Source: Victivallales bacterium (lineage in GTDB: Bacteria; Verrucomicrobiota; Lentisphaeria; Victivallales; Victivallaceae). From it: a stretch of DNA of 7,999 nt. How positions within the stretch are numbered: position 1 is the stretch's first letter; each line of letters starts with the position of its first letter. A program made the position numbers and the translations under genes. The stretch lies in assembly GCA_019038735.1 (NCBI GenBank), contig JAHOYW010000171.1:1-7999 (forward strand), given 5' to 3'. The notes under the pieces are model-generated. The model saw only the letters and a list, made by a program, of their open reading frames with translations. It was not told the origin of the DNA and searched no databases. Positions 1-7,246 of this stretch are shown here, in pieces.

Positions 1-2
1 AG

Positions 3-1187
3 ATATGGTTGTGGGGAGGTCCGTCTCAACTTGAGACCTTTGACCCGAAACCGGATGCAGGTATTGAATATAACAATGGCAAAAAAGCAATAAAAACGAA
101 TGTTGAGGGAATTGAAATAAGTGAATACTTGCCGGAACTTGCTAAAATAGCTGATAAATATTCAATTATTAGGAGTATGACGCATGGCATCAATGGTCAT
201 GAGACTGCCACTTACATAATGCAGACCGGACGTAAGGCAGGCGGACGTTTAGTCTATCCGGCGGTCGGAGCGGTTGTCGGCATGATGAAAGGTTACGATT
301 ACGGCTATAAAGGACAGATTCCTCCCTATGTAGTATTAACGCGGGCTAAAGGACGTTTTTCAGAAATCGGTTTTCTACCGCATCGCTACATGCCGTTTGT
401 TACTGGTGGCAATCCTGCCAAGACACCATTTACAGTGGATGGAATCGTGGTGCGCGGCTTGACTAGAAAACGTCAGGAACAGCGTCGCGAACAGTTGGCG
501 AAGCTTGATACGATGGGCAAGGTGCTACCTGATAACAAGCTTCTGAATAAATTTGATGCCGACGGCAATAAAGCTTATGATTTGATATTGGGCGATGCAG
601 GGAAGGTTTTTGATCTATCTCAGGAACCCAAAGAAGTGCGTGAACGCTACGGCATGAATAGTTTAGGACAGTCATGTCTGCAAGCTCGGAGGTTAATTGA
701 AGCAGGAGTGGTTTATGTGACAATCAACGCTCAAGGCTGGGATACTCATAAAAGACATTTTCAAGAGATGAACAGGAAGCTGCCGGAGTTGGATAAAGCT
801 TTGTCGGCATTACTGAATGATCTGGATAAACGCGGTCTGCTGGATTCAACGATAGTCTGGTGTGTCGGTGAGTTCGGGCGTACTCCAAAAGTTCAGACGA
901 AAGCACCTTGGAACGGTGGGCGTAGTCATTACGGCAAGAGCTTTTCATTGCTGCTTGCCGGCGGCGGATTTAAAGGCGGACAGATAGTTGGAGAGTCTGA
1001 TGAAAATGCCGCAAATGTTGTCAAACGACCAGTTACGCCGCGTGATTTTTTCGCCAGTATGTATGAGTTAATGGGGATTGATCCTAATGCCGAGATGCCG
1101 AACAGTCCTAGCCTAGGAGCAAAGATAATGCCTGGCGCGAAAAATAAACTTACTGAACTTTACAAAGTGCCGGGGGCTAAAAAATGA
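3..1187 (+). CDS. DUF1501 family protein (5' end outside window)
   Basis: This is a member of the DUF1501 family, which belongs to the alkaline-phosphatase/sulfatase-like superfamily. Members are usually exported (often by Tat), and the substrate is unknown. The reading frame is open to the window edge. In-frame codons before the TTG at 9 give I-W, matching the family's hydrophobic-W-GG-PS opening, so 9 is not the true start and the N-terminus with any signal peptide is missing. Counting from the TTG codon, the fragment shows WGGPSQLETFDPKP (2-15), a THGINGHE block (58-65), GWDTH (243-247), GEFGRTP (287-293), GRSHYG (304-309) and LLLAGGGFKGG (315-324), in family order. The family more often has GRDH where this has GRSH. 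The stop codon overlaps the next start as ATGA, so translation is probably coupled to the IPT/PPC gene. The family call is firm; the function is not known. Confidence 0.93.
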   Translation: MWLWGGPSQLETFDPKPDAGIEYNNGKKAIKTNVEGIEISEYLPELAKIADKYSIIRSMTHGINGHETATYIMQTGRKAGGRLVYPAVGAVVGMMKGYDYGYKGQIPPYVVLTRAKGRFSEIGFLPHRYMPFVTGGNPAKTPFTVDGIVVRGLTRKRQEQRREQLAKLDTMGKVLPDNKLLNKFDADGNKAYDLILGDAGKVFDLSQEPKEVRERYGMNSLGQSCLQARRLIEAGVVYVTINAQGWDTHKRHFQEMNRKLPELDKALSALLNDLDKRGLLDSTIVWCVGEFGRTPKVQTKAPWNGGRSHYGKSFSLLLAGGGFKGGQIVGESDENAANVVKRPVTPRDFFASMYELMGIDPNAEMPNSPSLGAKIMPGAKNKLTELYKVPGAKK

Positions 1188-3268
1188 GCAAAATTCTAAT
1201 AATCTTTTTTATATTGCTTAGTGTTTGCGACAATGTGATTGCCGTTGATAAGCCTGTTGTTACTGCAAAAAACAAAAAAGCCAAAAAGAAGTGGGACTGG
1301 CGCAGAAGTTTACCTGAGATCGCTTATGTATATCCCGCCGGAGGACAGCAGGGAACTACGATTGAAGTGATAGTTGGCGGACAGAGATTGCGAGATGTGA
1401 AAAATATGAGTATTTCCGGCGGCGGGGTGGAAATCATATCGATAACTTATATAAAAAATATAAAGCGGCGTTTTTATCGTCATTTAAGATATGATTTTGC
1501 CTGTATGATAAGCAAAAAATATAATCTAAAAACTCCAAGAAAACCAAAACTAAGAGCGAAAATCAAAGCGAAAAGCAAAGCAGAAGTAGAGATGAAAGCG
1601 GAAATAGGTATGGAAGCTAAAATGAGCATGGAAGACGGTATGGCAATGCAGGCGAAAAAGAAAAAAGCGGAAGAAAAGGAAAAGATGCCGGATCATATAT
1701 TGCTCAAGGATTTTGATAAGATGACAGGTCGTTATTTGGAGATAGCGGCACGGAATTTCTTTACTTTCCCGAATCGCCTGCAAAGTGCTCCGGCTCTCAG
1801 GGAAGAAGTCATTGTTAAATTGAAAATCGATAAGAATGCAACTCCGGGAATGCGGGAATTGCGTTTCTGGCATGACAGGCGCGGAATGTCTAATGCTTTA
1901 CGTTTTTATGTTAGTGAATTAGCAGAACTGACTGAAGAACGCTTGTTTGGACCAACAAAAAACATGAAGACTAAACTTGTGCTTCCGGCGATTATAAACG
2001 GACAAATAATGCCGGGAGAAATAGATTCATTTGTGTTCAAAGCAAAAAAAGGTCAGAAAATGGTTTTCGCGATGATGGCAAGACAGATCATTCCTTATCT
2101 AGGCGATGCGGTTCCAGGTTGGTTTCAGCCGCTTATTTCTATTCATAACATGAAAGGTGTTGAAATGAAATTTGAGGATGATTTTTATTGTTCACCTGAT
2201 CCGATAATGCTGTTTGATGTTCCTGCTGACGGCGAATATGAATTGAGAGTCAGAGATTCGATCTATCGCGGCCGTAAGGATTTTGTTTACCGCATCAAGG
2301 CGGGAGAATTTCCCTTTGTGACCAATATTTTTCCATTGGGCGCGAAGGTTGGCAAGATTACAAAAATTCACTTGAGCGGCTATAATCTGACTGATAAAGA
2401 AGTCAGCGTAACTATTCCTTCGGAGCAAAGTGATTCTTACAGAATAAAAACGATTGGTGACCCGTCTTTTAATCCAGTTTATCTTGCGGTAAATTCATTA
2501 AGAGAGAGATTTGATAATGAGGACAATAATACGAAAGAGAAAGCTCAGAATGTCAAGCTTGATTCAATCATCAATGGACGGATAAACAGCCCCGGTGATG
2601 TGGATATGTTTAAAATATCCGGTAAAACAGGAGATAAAGTGGTTTTCGAGCTTGAGGCTCGAAGCTTGGGTTCTCCGCTTGACGCAGTTATTTCGCTTTG
2701 TGATGCTAAAGGCAAACAGATGTTTTTTGTAGATGATATGAAGCGGGTAAATATTGGATTTAATACGCATCAGGCTGATCCGTATTATATGCTTACTTTA
2801 CCCGCGAATGGTGAATATTATTTATCTTTACGTGATATTCAGAATCATGGAGGCAAGGATTTTACTTACAGATTGCGGATAAGCCGTCCGCGACCTGACT
2901 TCAAGATTTACAGCGGAGTGTCAAGTCTCAATATTCGACGCTGGCAGACAATAACAGAGCCAATCAGGATTGTCCGCAAGGATGGCTTTGACGGCTCCGT
3001 CATTATCAAAGAAAAGAGTAAAAAACCGCTATTTAAGATTATTAAGGGAACTATCAAGAAGGATGAAGGCGATATGACTTTCCGACTCCTTAACCGTCGA
3101 AAGGGGGAATCAAAACCGCCGTTTCCCGTACAGTTTATCGGACAGGCAAAAATTAATGGCAAAACCGTAAGCCGCAAAGTAATACCGTGTAAAAACATGA
3201 TGCAGGCTTTTATATATTATCATTGGGTGCCGTTTACAGAGCTGATGGCATTTATAAATCGAAAATAA
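1184..3268 (+). CDS. exported protein with IPT-like and two PPC domains
   Basis: This is a predicted secreted or periplasmic protein of 694 residues. Residues 1-20 form a signal peptide: K3, a hydrophobic core, then V-I-A with likely cleavage after A20. Residues 43-85 (PEIAYVYPAGGQQGTTIEV) look like an IPT/TIG-type beta domain. Residues 118-168 are a Lys/Ala/Glu/Met-rich low-complexity insert. Residues 265-372 and 458-566 are two bacterial pre-peptidase C-terminal (PPC) domains; each has the NG-x-I-x3-G-x-x-D-x-F opening, an aspartate pair, the PADGEY or PANGEY turn, and a closing R-KDF-YR-x-I. A second IPT-like segment (377-412) lies between them. No catalytic domain is recognisable, so a binding or scaffold role is inferred. 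The ATG overlaps the DUF1501 stop; GGGGG at 1172-1176 is the only weak Shine-Dalgarno. Proteins of this make-up commonly sit beside DUF1501 in PVC bacteria, which suggests they act together at the envelope. Confidence 0.85.
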   Translation: MSKILIIFFILLSVCDNVIAVDKPVVTAKNKKAKKKWDWRRSLPEIAYVYPAGGQQGTTIEVIVGGQRLRDVKNMSISGGGVEIISITYIKNIKRRFYRHLRYDFACMISKKYNLKTPRKPKLRAKIKAKSKAEVEMKAEIGMEAKMSMEDGMAMQAKKKKAEEKEKMPDHILLKDFDKMTGRYLEIAARNFFTFPNRLQSAPALREEVIVKLKIDKNATPGMRELRFWHDRRGMSNALRFYVSELAELTEERLFGPTKNMKTKLVLPAIINGQIMPGEIDSFVFKAKKGQKMVFAMMARQIIPYLGDAVPGWFQPLISIHNMKGVEMKFEDDFYCSPDPIMLFDVPADGEYELRVRDSIYRGRKDFVYRIKAGEFPFVTNIFPLGAKVGKITKIHLSGYNLTDKEVSVTIPSEQSDSYRIKTIGDPSFNPVYLAVNSLRERFDNEDNNTKEKAQNVKLDSIINGRINSPGDVDMFKISGKTGDKVVFELEARSLGSPLDAVISLCDAKGKQMFFVDDMKRVNIGFNTHQADPYYMLTLPANGEYYLSLRDIQNHGGKDFTYRLRISRPRPDFKIYSGVSSLNIRRWQTITEPIRIVRKDGFDGSVIIKEKSKKPLFKIIKGTIKKDEGDMTFRLLNRRKGESKPPFPVQFIGQAKINGKTVSRKVIPCKNMMQAFIYYHWVPFTELMAFINRK

Positions 3269-3272
3269 AGGA
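3267..3272 (+). promoter_or_regulatory. ribosome binding site of the Rid-like gene
   Basis: AAAGGA lies 5 nt before the ATG at 3278 and overlaps the TAA stop of the PPC gene. It fixes the start of the third gene and suggests that ribosomes finishing the PPC gene can reinitiate here. Confidence 0.65.
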
Positions 3273-3277
3273 TTTTT

Positions 3278-4417
3278 ATGACGATTAAACATTATAATTC
3301 AACATTTCAGGCTGTGAATGCGACCGATGAATTATTTTTCGCATTGACATCCAAGCCTGATTCAGACTTTGAGGCGGAAGCTCTGGCTTTGCTGGAACAA
3401 TACGCGGCGGACTGTTCAAAATTGAAATGTTCTAGTAAGACGGAAGTATTTTTGCGGTTTCATTTGAGTGATATATCCAGGCAGGCAACGATTTTACGAG
3501 AAATACTAGGGAAACATGACTCATTTGTTTCCTTTGTCGGACAAGCTCCTTTGAATGGCGGCAGAATTGCTTTGGAAGCCTGGCATTTACGCCCGCCTGA
3601 CTTTGAAAAAACTGTAATAGATTATAATGGTACTCATGAAGTTGATATAAAATTCAAAAACTATGAGTTTCTCTACCATTGCTGCAGAAAATTGAAAACA
3701 GGCAAGAGCGCGAATCAAAGCGTGGAGGAATTCAACTCTTTGGAACACGCCTTGAGAAAACGCGGTGGAAACGTGGCGGATAATTGTCTGCGAACCTGGA
3801 TTTACTGTCGTGATGTTGATAATAATTATGCCGGACTGGTTAAAGCCCGGCGCGAACTTTTCCAGCAATATGGACTGAATGAAAATACTAATTACATCAG
3901 CAGTACCGGAATTGAAGGGCAGTGCGAAGATCCGCATCGTTTAATCGGTATGGATTCATACTGTATTTTTGGTCTGGAAGCAGGGCAGGTGGAGTATATG
4001 CACGCTCTGGATCATCTTTCACCGACCAGTGCCTATGGAGTAACTTTTGAACGTGGAACAAAAATTATTTTCGGTGACCGCTCACATTATTATATTTCCG
4101 GCACTGCCAGTATTGACAAGAATGGCGAAATAGTCCATCCTGGAAATGTTTCAGCGCAAACTGTCCGAACAGTTGAAAATATAAAAGCCTTGTTGAATAA
4201 TCATGATGCCGACTTGAATGACCTCAAACTAGCAGTGGTTTATCTGCGGGATGACAAAGATGCTCCTTTAGTTGAAAAAACTCTGCAAATTCTCTTGCCG
4301 GAGAGTCTTCCCCATTTAATGCTCAAAGCTCCGGTATGCCGTCCCGGCTGGCTGGTGGAAATCGATGCCATCGGCGTAAATGATAGTGCTAACCCTAGCT
4401 ACAAAAAGTTTGTTTAG
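3278..4417 (+). CDS. long Rid/chorismatase-like protein (YjgF-YER057c-UK114 superfamily)
   Basis: A 379-residue protein whose C-terminal part is a Rid (YjgF/YER057c/UK114) domain, in the longer two-part arrangement seen in FkbO/Hyg5-type chorismatases and related uncharacterised proteins. Visible signatures: VGQAPLNGGRIALEAWHL (87-104), an N-terminal Rid-like strand pair; RTWIYCRDVDNNY (172-184); SSTGIEG (208-214); ISGTASID (273-280); Q294 and NIKALL (301-306), the usual Rid helix; and APVCRPGWLVEIDAIGV (351-367), the family's closing block. R355 lines up with the arginine that Rid deaminases use to bind the substrate carboxylate. Canonical RidA is about 130 residues and hydrolyses reactive enamines/imines; chorismatases hydrolyse chorismate. 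I cannot say which chemistry applies. No signal peptide is seen, so it is probably cytoplasmic, unlike its upstream neighbour. It starts 9 nt after the PPC gene and is the last gene of the run. Confidence 0.75.
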   Translation: MTIKHYNSTFQAVNATDELFFALTSKPDSDFEAEALALLEQYAADCSKLKCSSKTEVFLRFHLSDISRQATILREILGKHDSFVSFVGQAPLNGGRIALEAWHLRPPDFEKTVIDYNGTHEVDIKFKNYEFLYHCCRKLKTGKSANQSVEEFNSLEHALRKRGGNVADNCLRTWIYCRDVDNNYAGLVKARRELFQQYGLNENTNYISSTGIEGQCEDPHRLIGMDSYCIFGLEAGQVEYMHALDHLSPTSAYGVTFERGTKIIFGDRSHYYISGTASIDKNGEIVHPGNVSAQTVRTVENIKALLNNHDADLNDLKLAVVYLRDDKDAPLVEKTLQILLPESLPHLMLKAPVCRPGWLVEIDAIGVNDSANPSYKKFV

Positions 4418-4471
4418 TTTACAGATTTGTTCAGGGAAGTAAAAAAAATCTGAAATATTTCAAAGAAGCGT

Positions 4472-4499
4472 TTGCCTTTACGTATATTTTGTGTACAGT
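4472..4499 (+). promoter_or_regulatory. possible sigma-70 promoter of the CAU tRNA
   Basis: TTGCCT at 4472-4477 and TACAGT at 4494-4499 match the -35 and -10 consensus at four of six positions each, with a 16-nt spacer, and would start transcription about 20 nt before the tRNA. TATATT at 4483-4488 is a better -10 by sequence but lacks a convincing -35. A promoter in this 107-nt gap is likely; its exact boxes are uncertain. Confidence 0.35.
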
Positions 4500-4524
4500 A
4501 TATCTGCTTCACGGAGCAAAGCGT

Positions 4525-4601
4525 GGATCCATAGCTCAGTTGGTTAGAGCGGGTGACTCATAATCTCTAGGTCGCAGGTTCGAGTCCTGCTGGATCCACC
4601 A
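4525..4601 (+). tRNA. tRNA with CAU anticodon, most like tRNA-Ile2
   Basis: A 77-nt tRNA including an encoded CCA. The acceptor stem GGATCCA/TGGATCC pairs fully, the D-arm is GCTC-AGTTGGTTA-GAGC, and the T-arm GCAGG-TTCGAGT-CCTGC is perfect. The anticodon CAT is at 4559-4561 in loop CTCATAA. CAU can be elongator Met or the AUA-reading Ile2, whose C34 is changed to lysidine by TilS. The arm GGTGA-CTCATAA-TCTCT followed by AGGTCGC closely resembles the tRNA-Ile2 arm known from E. coli (GGCGA-loop-TCGCT), so I favour Ile2 over elongator Met. Initiator Met is unlikely because the 1-72 pair is G-C and the anticodon stem lacks the three G-C pairs. Position 29-41 is a T-T mismatch and 27-43 a G-T pair, which is unusual. 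A seven-T run (4602-4608) follows at once. Confidence 0.9.
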
Positions 4602-4737
4602 TTTTTTTCCTCTTGTTCTAATATCTTGCGCCTCAAATTCTTTAAATAATAACTATTTTAAATTTCAATCTACTATATTAAGTGGACAAATTCCGATTGT
4701 TTTGTTATTATTAAGAAAAAAGGTTTTTGCATTGATT
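4602..4737. other. AT-rich spacer between convergent tRNAs, no gene seen
   Basis: After the seven-T run that follows the CAU tRNA, this stretch is strongly AT-rich and shows no open frame with coding character, no further tRNA fold and no long repeat. The T-run at 4602-4608 lacks a dedicated hairpin, so any termination there would rely on the tRNA's own structure. The spacer ends where the duplicated tRNA-Ser 3' end begins. Confidence 0.5.
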
Positions 4738-4759
4738 ATAATGGCGGAGAGGGGGGATT
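4738..4759 (-). repeat. direct repeat copy 1: duplicated 3' end of tRNA-Ser
   Basis: The 19 bases ataatggcggagagggggg at 4738-4756 recur exactly at 4872-4890, where they are the 3' end of the tRNA-Ser gene (CCA, discriminator, acceptor strand and part of the T-stem) plus flanking ATA. Similarity continues through ATT after one G insertion in the other copy. A displaced copy of a tRNA 3' end is the classic trace of site-specific integration at a tRNA gene, or of duplication of a tRNA-derived unit. Confidence 0.75.
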
Positions 4760-4854
4760 ATCGTTCGGCTTTGCCTCACTGATGTCGCTTCGCTCCACCT
4801 TCTGCGCTCCTTCGTCGCTTGTCAAACCCTTTGCTCGGGTTCTCATTCCTCTCC
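4742..4854 (-). other. tRNA-Ser-ended 113-nt element, possible tRNA-derived repeat or remnant
   Basis: Read on the - strand, this unit begins with GGAGAGG (4854-4848), the same seven bases that open tRNA-Ser, and ends CCTCTCC-G-CCA (4752-4742), identical to the tRNA-Ser 3' end, so a full seven-pair acceptor-like stem plus discriminator and CCA is possible. Inside there is no D-arm or complete T-arm. A hairpin AACCC-GAGCAAA-GGGTT (4841-4825) has the 5-bp/7-nt geometry of an anticodon arm but no T at position 33. The remainder contains short direct repeats (AAGCGAC twice, GGAGCG twice) and is much more GC-rich than the surrounding spacer. It begins 21 nt after the end of tRNA-Ser on the same strand, so it may be co-transcribed. 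It is not a working decoding tRNA. A processed RNA, a dispersed repeat and an integration scar all remain possible. Confidence 0.5.
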
Positions 4855-4871
4855 CATTTTTATGAAATAAA

Positions 4872-4965
<94 letters not shown>

Positions 4966-4984
4966 GGGGCTTTAGTGGAGATAT

Positions 4985-5012
4985 AGTATAGCTCAATCTC
5001 GTAAAGCATCAA
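4985..5012 (-). promoter_or_regulatory. sigma-70-type promoter of tRNA-Ser
   Basis: On the - strand, TTGATG (5012-5007) and TATACT (4990-4985) are separated by 16 nt and match the consensus at four and five of six positions. A start about 7 nt downstream of the -10 would leave a leader of roughly a dozen bases before the tRNA. The promoter sits directly after the palindrome that ends the polymerase gene, so tRNA-Ser appears to be its own unit. Confidence 0.6.
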
Positions 5013-5016
5013 GTTC

Positions 5017-5052
5017 AAAAATAAAAAAAGATGAAAATCTTTTTTTATTTTT
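5017..5052 (-). terminator. AT-rich palindrome, probable terminator of the DNA polymerase gene
   Basis: Bases 5017-5032 and 5037-5052 form a perfect 16-bp inverted repeat around a 4-nt loop (GAAA on the + strand). Only one pair is G-C, but the 3' arm read on the - strand is a long T-run (TTTTTTTATTTTT), and the palindrome starts 1 nt after the polymerase stop codon. The position fits an intrinsic terminator; the weak stem makes its efficiency uncertain. Confidence 0.55.
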
Positions 5053-5053
5053 T

Positions 5054-7246
5054 CTAAAACAAGTCCATTTGTCTAGTATCGGGGATGAATTCTTGAAACT
5101 TCTTGCGCAGTTCATTCAACTTATTCAGATAATAAGCTGTGTTTTCGTCACGTTGCGCCGGAGCATCCGCGAAAAGTTTGGAATTATCTACTACGGATGT
5201 TTTTTTCTTGTCACCGATAATATAATAATGAACCTGATCGCCACGCTGATAGTCGCGGTTTGAGGCTATTGCCAGTTCATAAGCGGCACTGCGGCGGCTT
5301 TTGCCTGTAGCTTGTTTATCCTGGTAGTTGCGTAATGAATTACTGAGTGTTTCGGTTTTGGAAAGCTCGCTTAAAGGTATTGTACGCGTTTCTATAGCGC
5401 GCTGGAAATCATCGAACATATCTTCGACTTGTTCGTATTCCTCTTTGAGAAGCATGCTTAAGAGTTTTTGCATGCAGTCGCGCTGGAATGGTTCCAGCCC
5501 ACGGGATTTGAGTGCCGCACCAGTGATGACTACTTCGCCGTTTTCTTCGAGTAAAGCGTAGTTTTTGCTTTTATAACAGAACATTGCCGGATAAGTTGAA
5601 TCGAGCTCGACTTCTATTCCATCAGGCAAGATGCTTTGTACTTTTCCTTCCATAACTTCTGGAGATTTTATTGTTTCAGGTGGAACGAAATAAATACCAT
5701 CAGTATCCATTTCTATAATTGTAGCGCCTGAATTCTTGAGGGAATCCAGCATCATGGTCAGGATTTCGCGTCCACGCGAAGTGACGTCGCCTGCCATAGC
5801 GTAGTCGTTGAAAGTTCCTTGCGAAAAACCTAAATAACCGTAGAATGAGTTGATAAGTATTTTGAAAGTCGTCTGCAAAGCATTATATGAATCTTTTTCC
5901 GCTGGAGTCTTCGCTTCCCTTTCGCAATCTTTCGCTTCCAAACGGAATAAGCGTAATTCCTTGAGCATCTTTGGAAATACTTTTAGAACATCATTTTTGG
6001 GACACCAGTTTTCAGCAATAATTATTGACGGATAGAGTGAACGTATATCACAATGCCAGACATTTTTGTGCGTTCCTGTTTCAAAAGCTTGTGTCAGCGC
6101 GCCGCTGTAAGCCTGTGCCATTTCAGGGTAGGGCAGGCTTTGCTCGGCGTTCAAGTATTCGTTGACCAGTATCGCGTCAATGCGGGTGGCATTGCCGCGA
6201 ACTATGCAGTCCTGATATTTTAGTGGGATCAATTGGCTTTGATGGAAATAGCTTGGAGACAATATTTCGCTGATAGCGCGAGTTTCCCTGACATCATCTA
6301 AAGCATATTTGAGCAGGGTTTTGCGGTCGTCGAGCCATGCCTGACTAATTTGACTGCCCTCTATATAAGTACGGTTTTTGGGAGATACTCCAAAATGTTT
6401 AGCGATATATTTGAGACCGTAACTTTCGAGGTTTCGATGAACTATATCATAAAAAATAGATAAATGAAAAGTATCAACAACATGGCGTCCGTAGAGGTCG
6501 TAACGCATATAGTTAATGGTGCGTTCGGCGGCATTAAAACGCGAATTACGTTTTTTGAAAAGCCGTCCTTCGCGCCCTAAAGTCAATTTTACTTTATTTA
6601 GCTTGGCGCGAGTTTCTATATAAGGCAGGTCAAAACGAAAAATATTATGCCCCTCAAGTACGTCCGGGTCACGTTCAGTGATGGTTTTGACGAATTCCTC
6701 AAGTAATGCTTTTTCATCCATGTTGTCGAGTGAAATTATTTTTTCCCATCCAGTATTGTCGGACATGGAGATAATGATGATTTTATCATCGCTCCGTTTG
6801 GCATTCGGGAACTCAAATCCATCGCTAGTCAGGGTTTCAATATCAAACTGCATGCGGCGCAGTTCATTGAAATGCATATCGCGAAACAAACGGATTTTTT
6901 GTGACATCATGGCTTGTTGGATGAAATCTGAGATGAGTCGGTATGACATGCCCTGAGATGAGTTTTGCCTCTTTAGAAGCTTTAACGCATCTAGATAATC
7001 TGTAATGCTTTTGAATTTAGCCAGCCAGGCGATTGGGGCATCGCCTTTTAATTTAACAAGCTCAAACTCCTTATCAAAATCACTCAGGAATTCAGGCTTG
7101 TTTAAAAAGAGAAAAGGATTAAAAGCTTGCGTCTTAGTCTCACAATTGCCGGCTTTATCGCGAAAAAACAAAGTGCTTTCATTATCGTTCGTTTCGACTG
7201 CTACGACCTTTTTGAGGTCGCATGGAACCAAATTATTTAATTGCAT
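5054..7246 (-). CDS. family B DNA polymerase with 3'-5' exonuclease
   Basis: A complete 730-residue replicative-fold (family B) DNA polymerase that extends primers and proofreads. Exonuclease motifs: ExoI FDIET with D135 and E137; ExoII GHNIFRFD with N201 and D206; ExoIII YALDD with Y314 and D318. A YSGA linker motif is at 380-383. Polymerase motif A is DIRSLYPSII (400-409, metal ligand D400), motif B is K462-x3-NSFYG (466-470), motif C is DTDG (514-517) and KxY is at 561-563. All catalytic residues are present. Motif C DTDG rather than the common DTDS resembles some archaeal enzymes. The extreme C-terminus, QMDLF (726-730), matches the beta sliding-clamp binding motif, so it should work with the bacterial clamp. 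E. coli Pol II (783 residues) is the best-known bacterial family B enzyme, used in repair and translesion synthesis; this protein may play a similar part, but I do not assign it as a PolB orthologue. GGAG lies 6 nt before the ATG. It follows the leuA-like gene by 28 nt. Confidence 0.95.
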   Translation of the reverse strand: MQLNNLVPCDLKKVVAVETNDNESTLFFRDKAGNCETKTQAFNPFLFLNKPEFLSDFDKEFELVKLKGDAPIAWLAKFKSITDYLDALKLLKRQNSSQGMSYRLISDFIQQAMMSQKIRLFRDMHFNELRRMQFDIETLTSDGFEFPNAKRSDDKIIIISMSDNTGWEKIISLDNMDEKALLEEFVKTITERDPDVLEGHNIFRFDLPYIETRAKLNKVKLTLGREGRLFKKRNSRFNAAERTINYMRYDLYGRHVVDTFHLSIFYDIVHRNLESYGLKYIAKHFGVSPKNRTYIEGSQISQAWLDDRKTLLKYALDDVRETRAISEILSPSYFHQSQLIPLKYQDCIVRGNATRIDAILVNEYLNAEQSLPYPEMAQAYSGALTQAFETGTHKNVWHCDIRSLYPSIIIAENWCPKNDVLKVFPKMLKELRLFRLEAKDCEREAKTPAEKDSYNALQTTFKILINSFYGYLGFSQGTFNDYAMAGDVTSRGREILTMMLDSLKNSGATIIEMDTDGIYFVPPETIKSPEVMEGKVQSILPDGIEVELDSTYPAMFCYKSKNYALLEENGEVVITGAALKSRGLEPFQRDCMQKLLSMLLKEEYEQVEDMFDDFQRAIETRTIPLSELSKTETLSNSLRNYQDKQATGKSRRSAAYELAIASNRDYQRGDQVHYYIIGDKKKTSVVDNSKLFADAPAQRDENTAYYLNKLNELRKKFQEFIPDTRQMDLF

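Noticed and set aside
1184..1243. Lipoprotein signal in the PPC protein (LSVC at residues 12-15)
   Set aside because: The residue before the cysteine is valine rather than G, A or S, and a standard cleavage site after VIA at residue 20 fits better.
1550..1873. 107-codon antisense frame opposite the PPC gene
   Set aside because: Its Phe/His/Arg-rich sequence is the complement of the Lys/Glu/Met-rich insert; the opposite strand has clear domain signatures.
4422..4452. Inverted repeat CAGATTT/AAATCTG after the Rid-like gene as a terminator
   Set aside because: The stem is only 7 bp with a 17-nt loop and no T-run follows it on the + strand, so it is too weak to call.
4452..4461. Palindrome GAAATATTTC upstream of the CAU tRNA as an operator
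   Set aside because: Ten-base AT palindromes are expected by chance in this composition, and there is no second copy.
4742..4854. A second functional tRNA gene in the repeat unit
   Set aside because: There is no D-arm or complete T-arm, and the anticodon-like loop lacks T at position 33, so it cannot be a normal decoding tRNA despite its acceptor-like ends.
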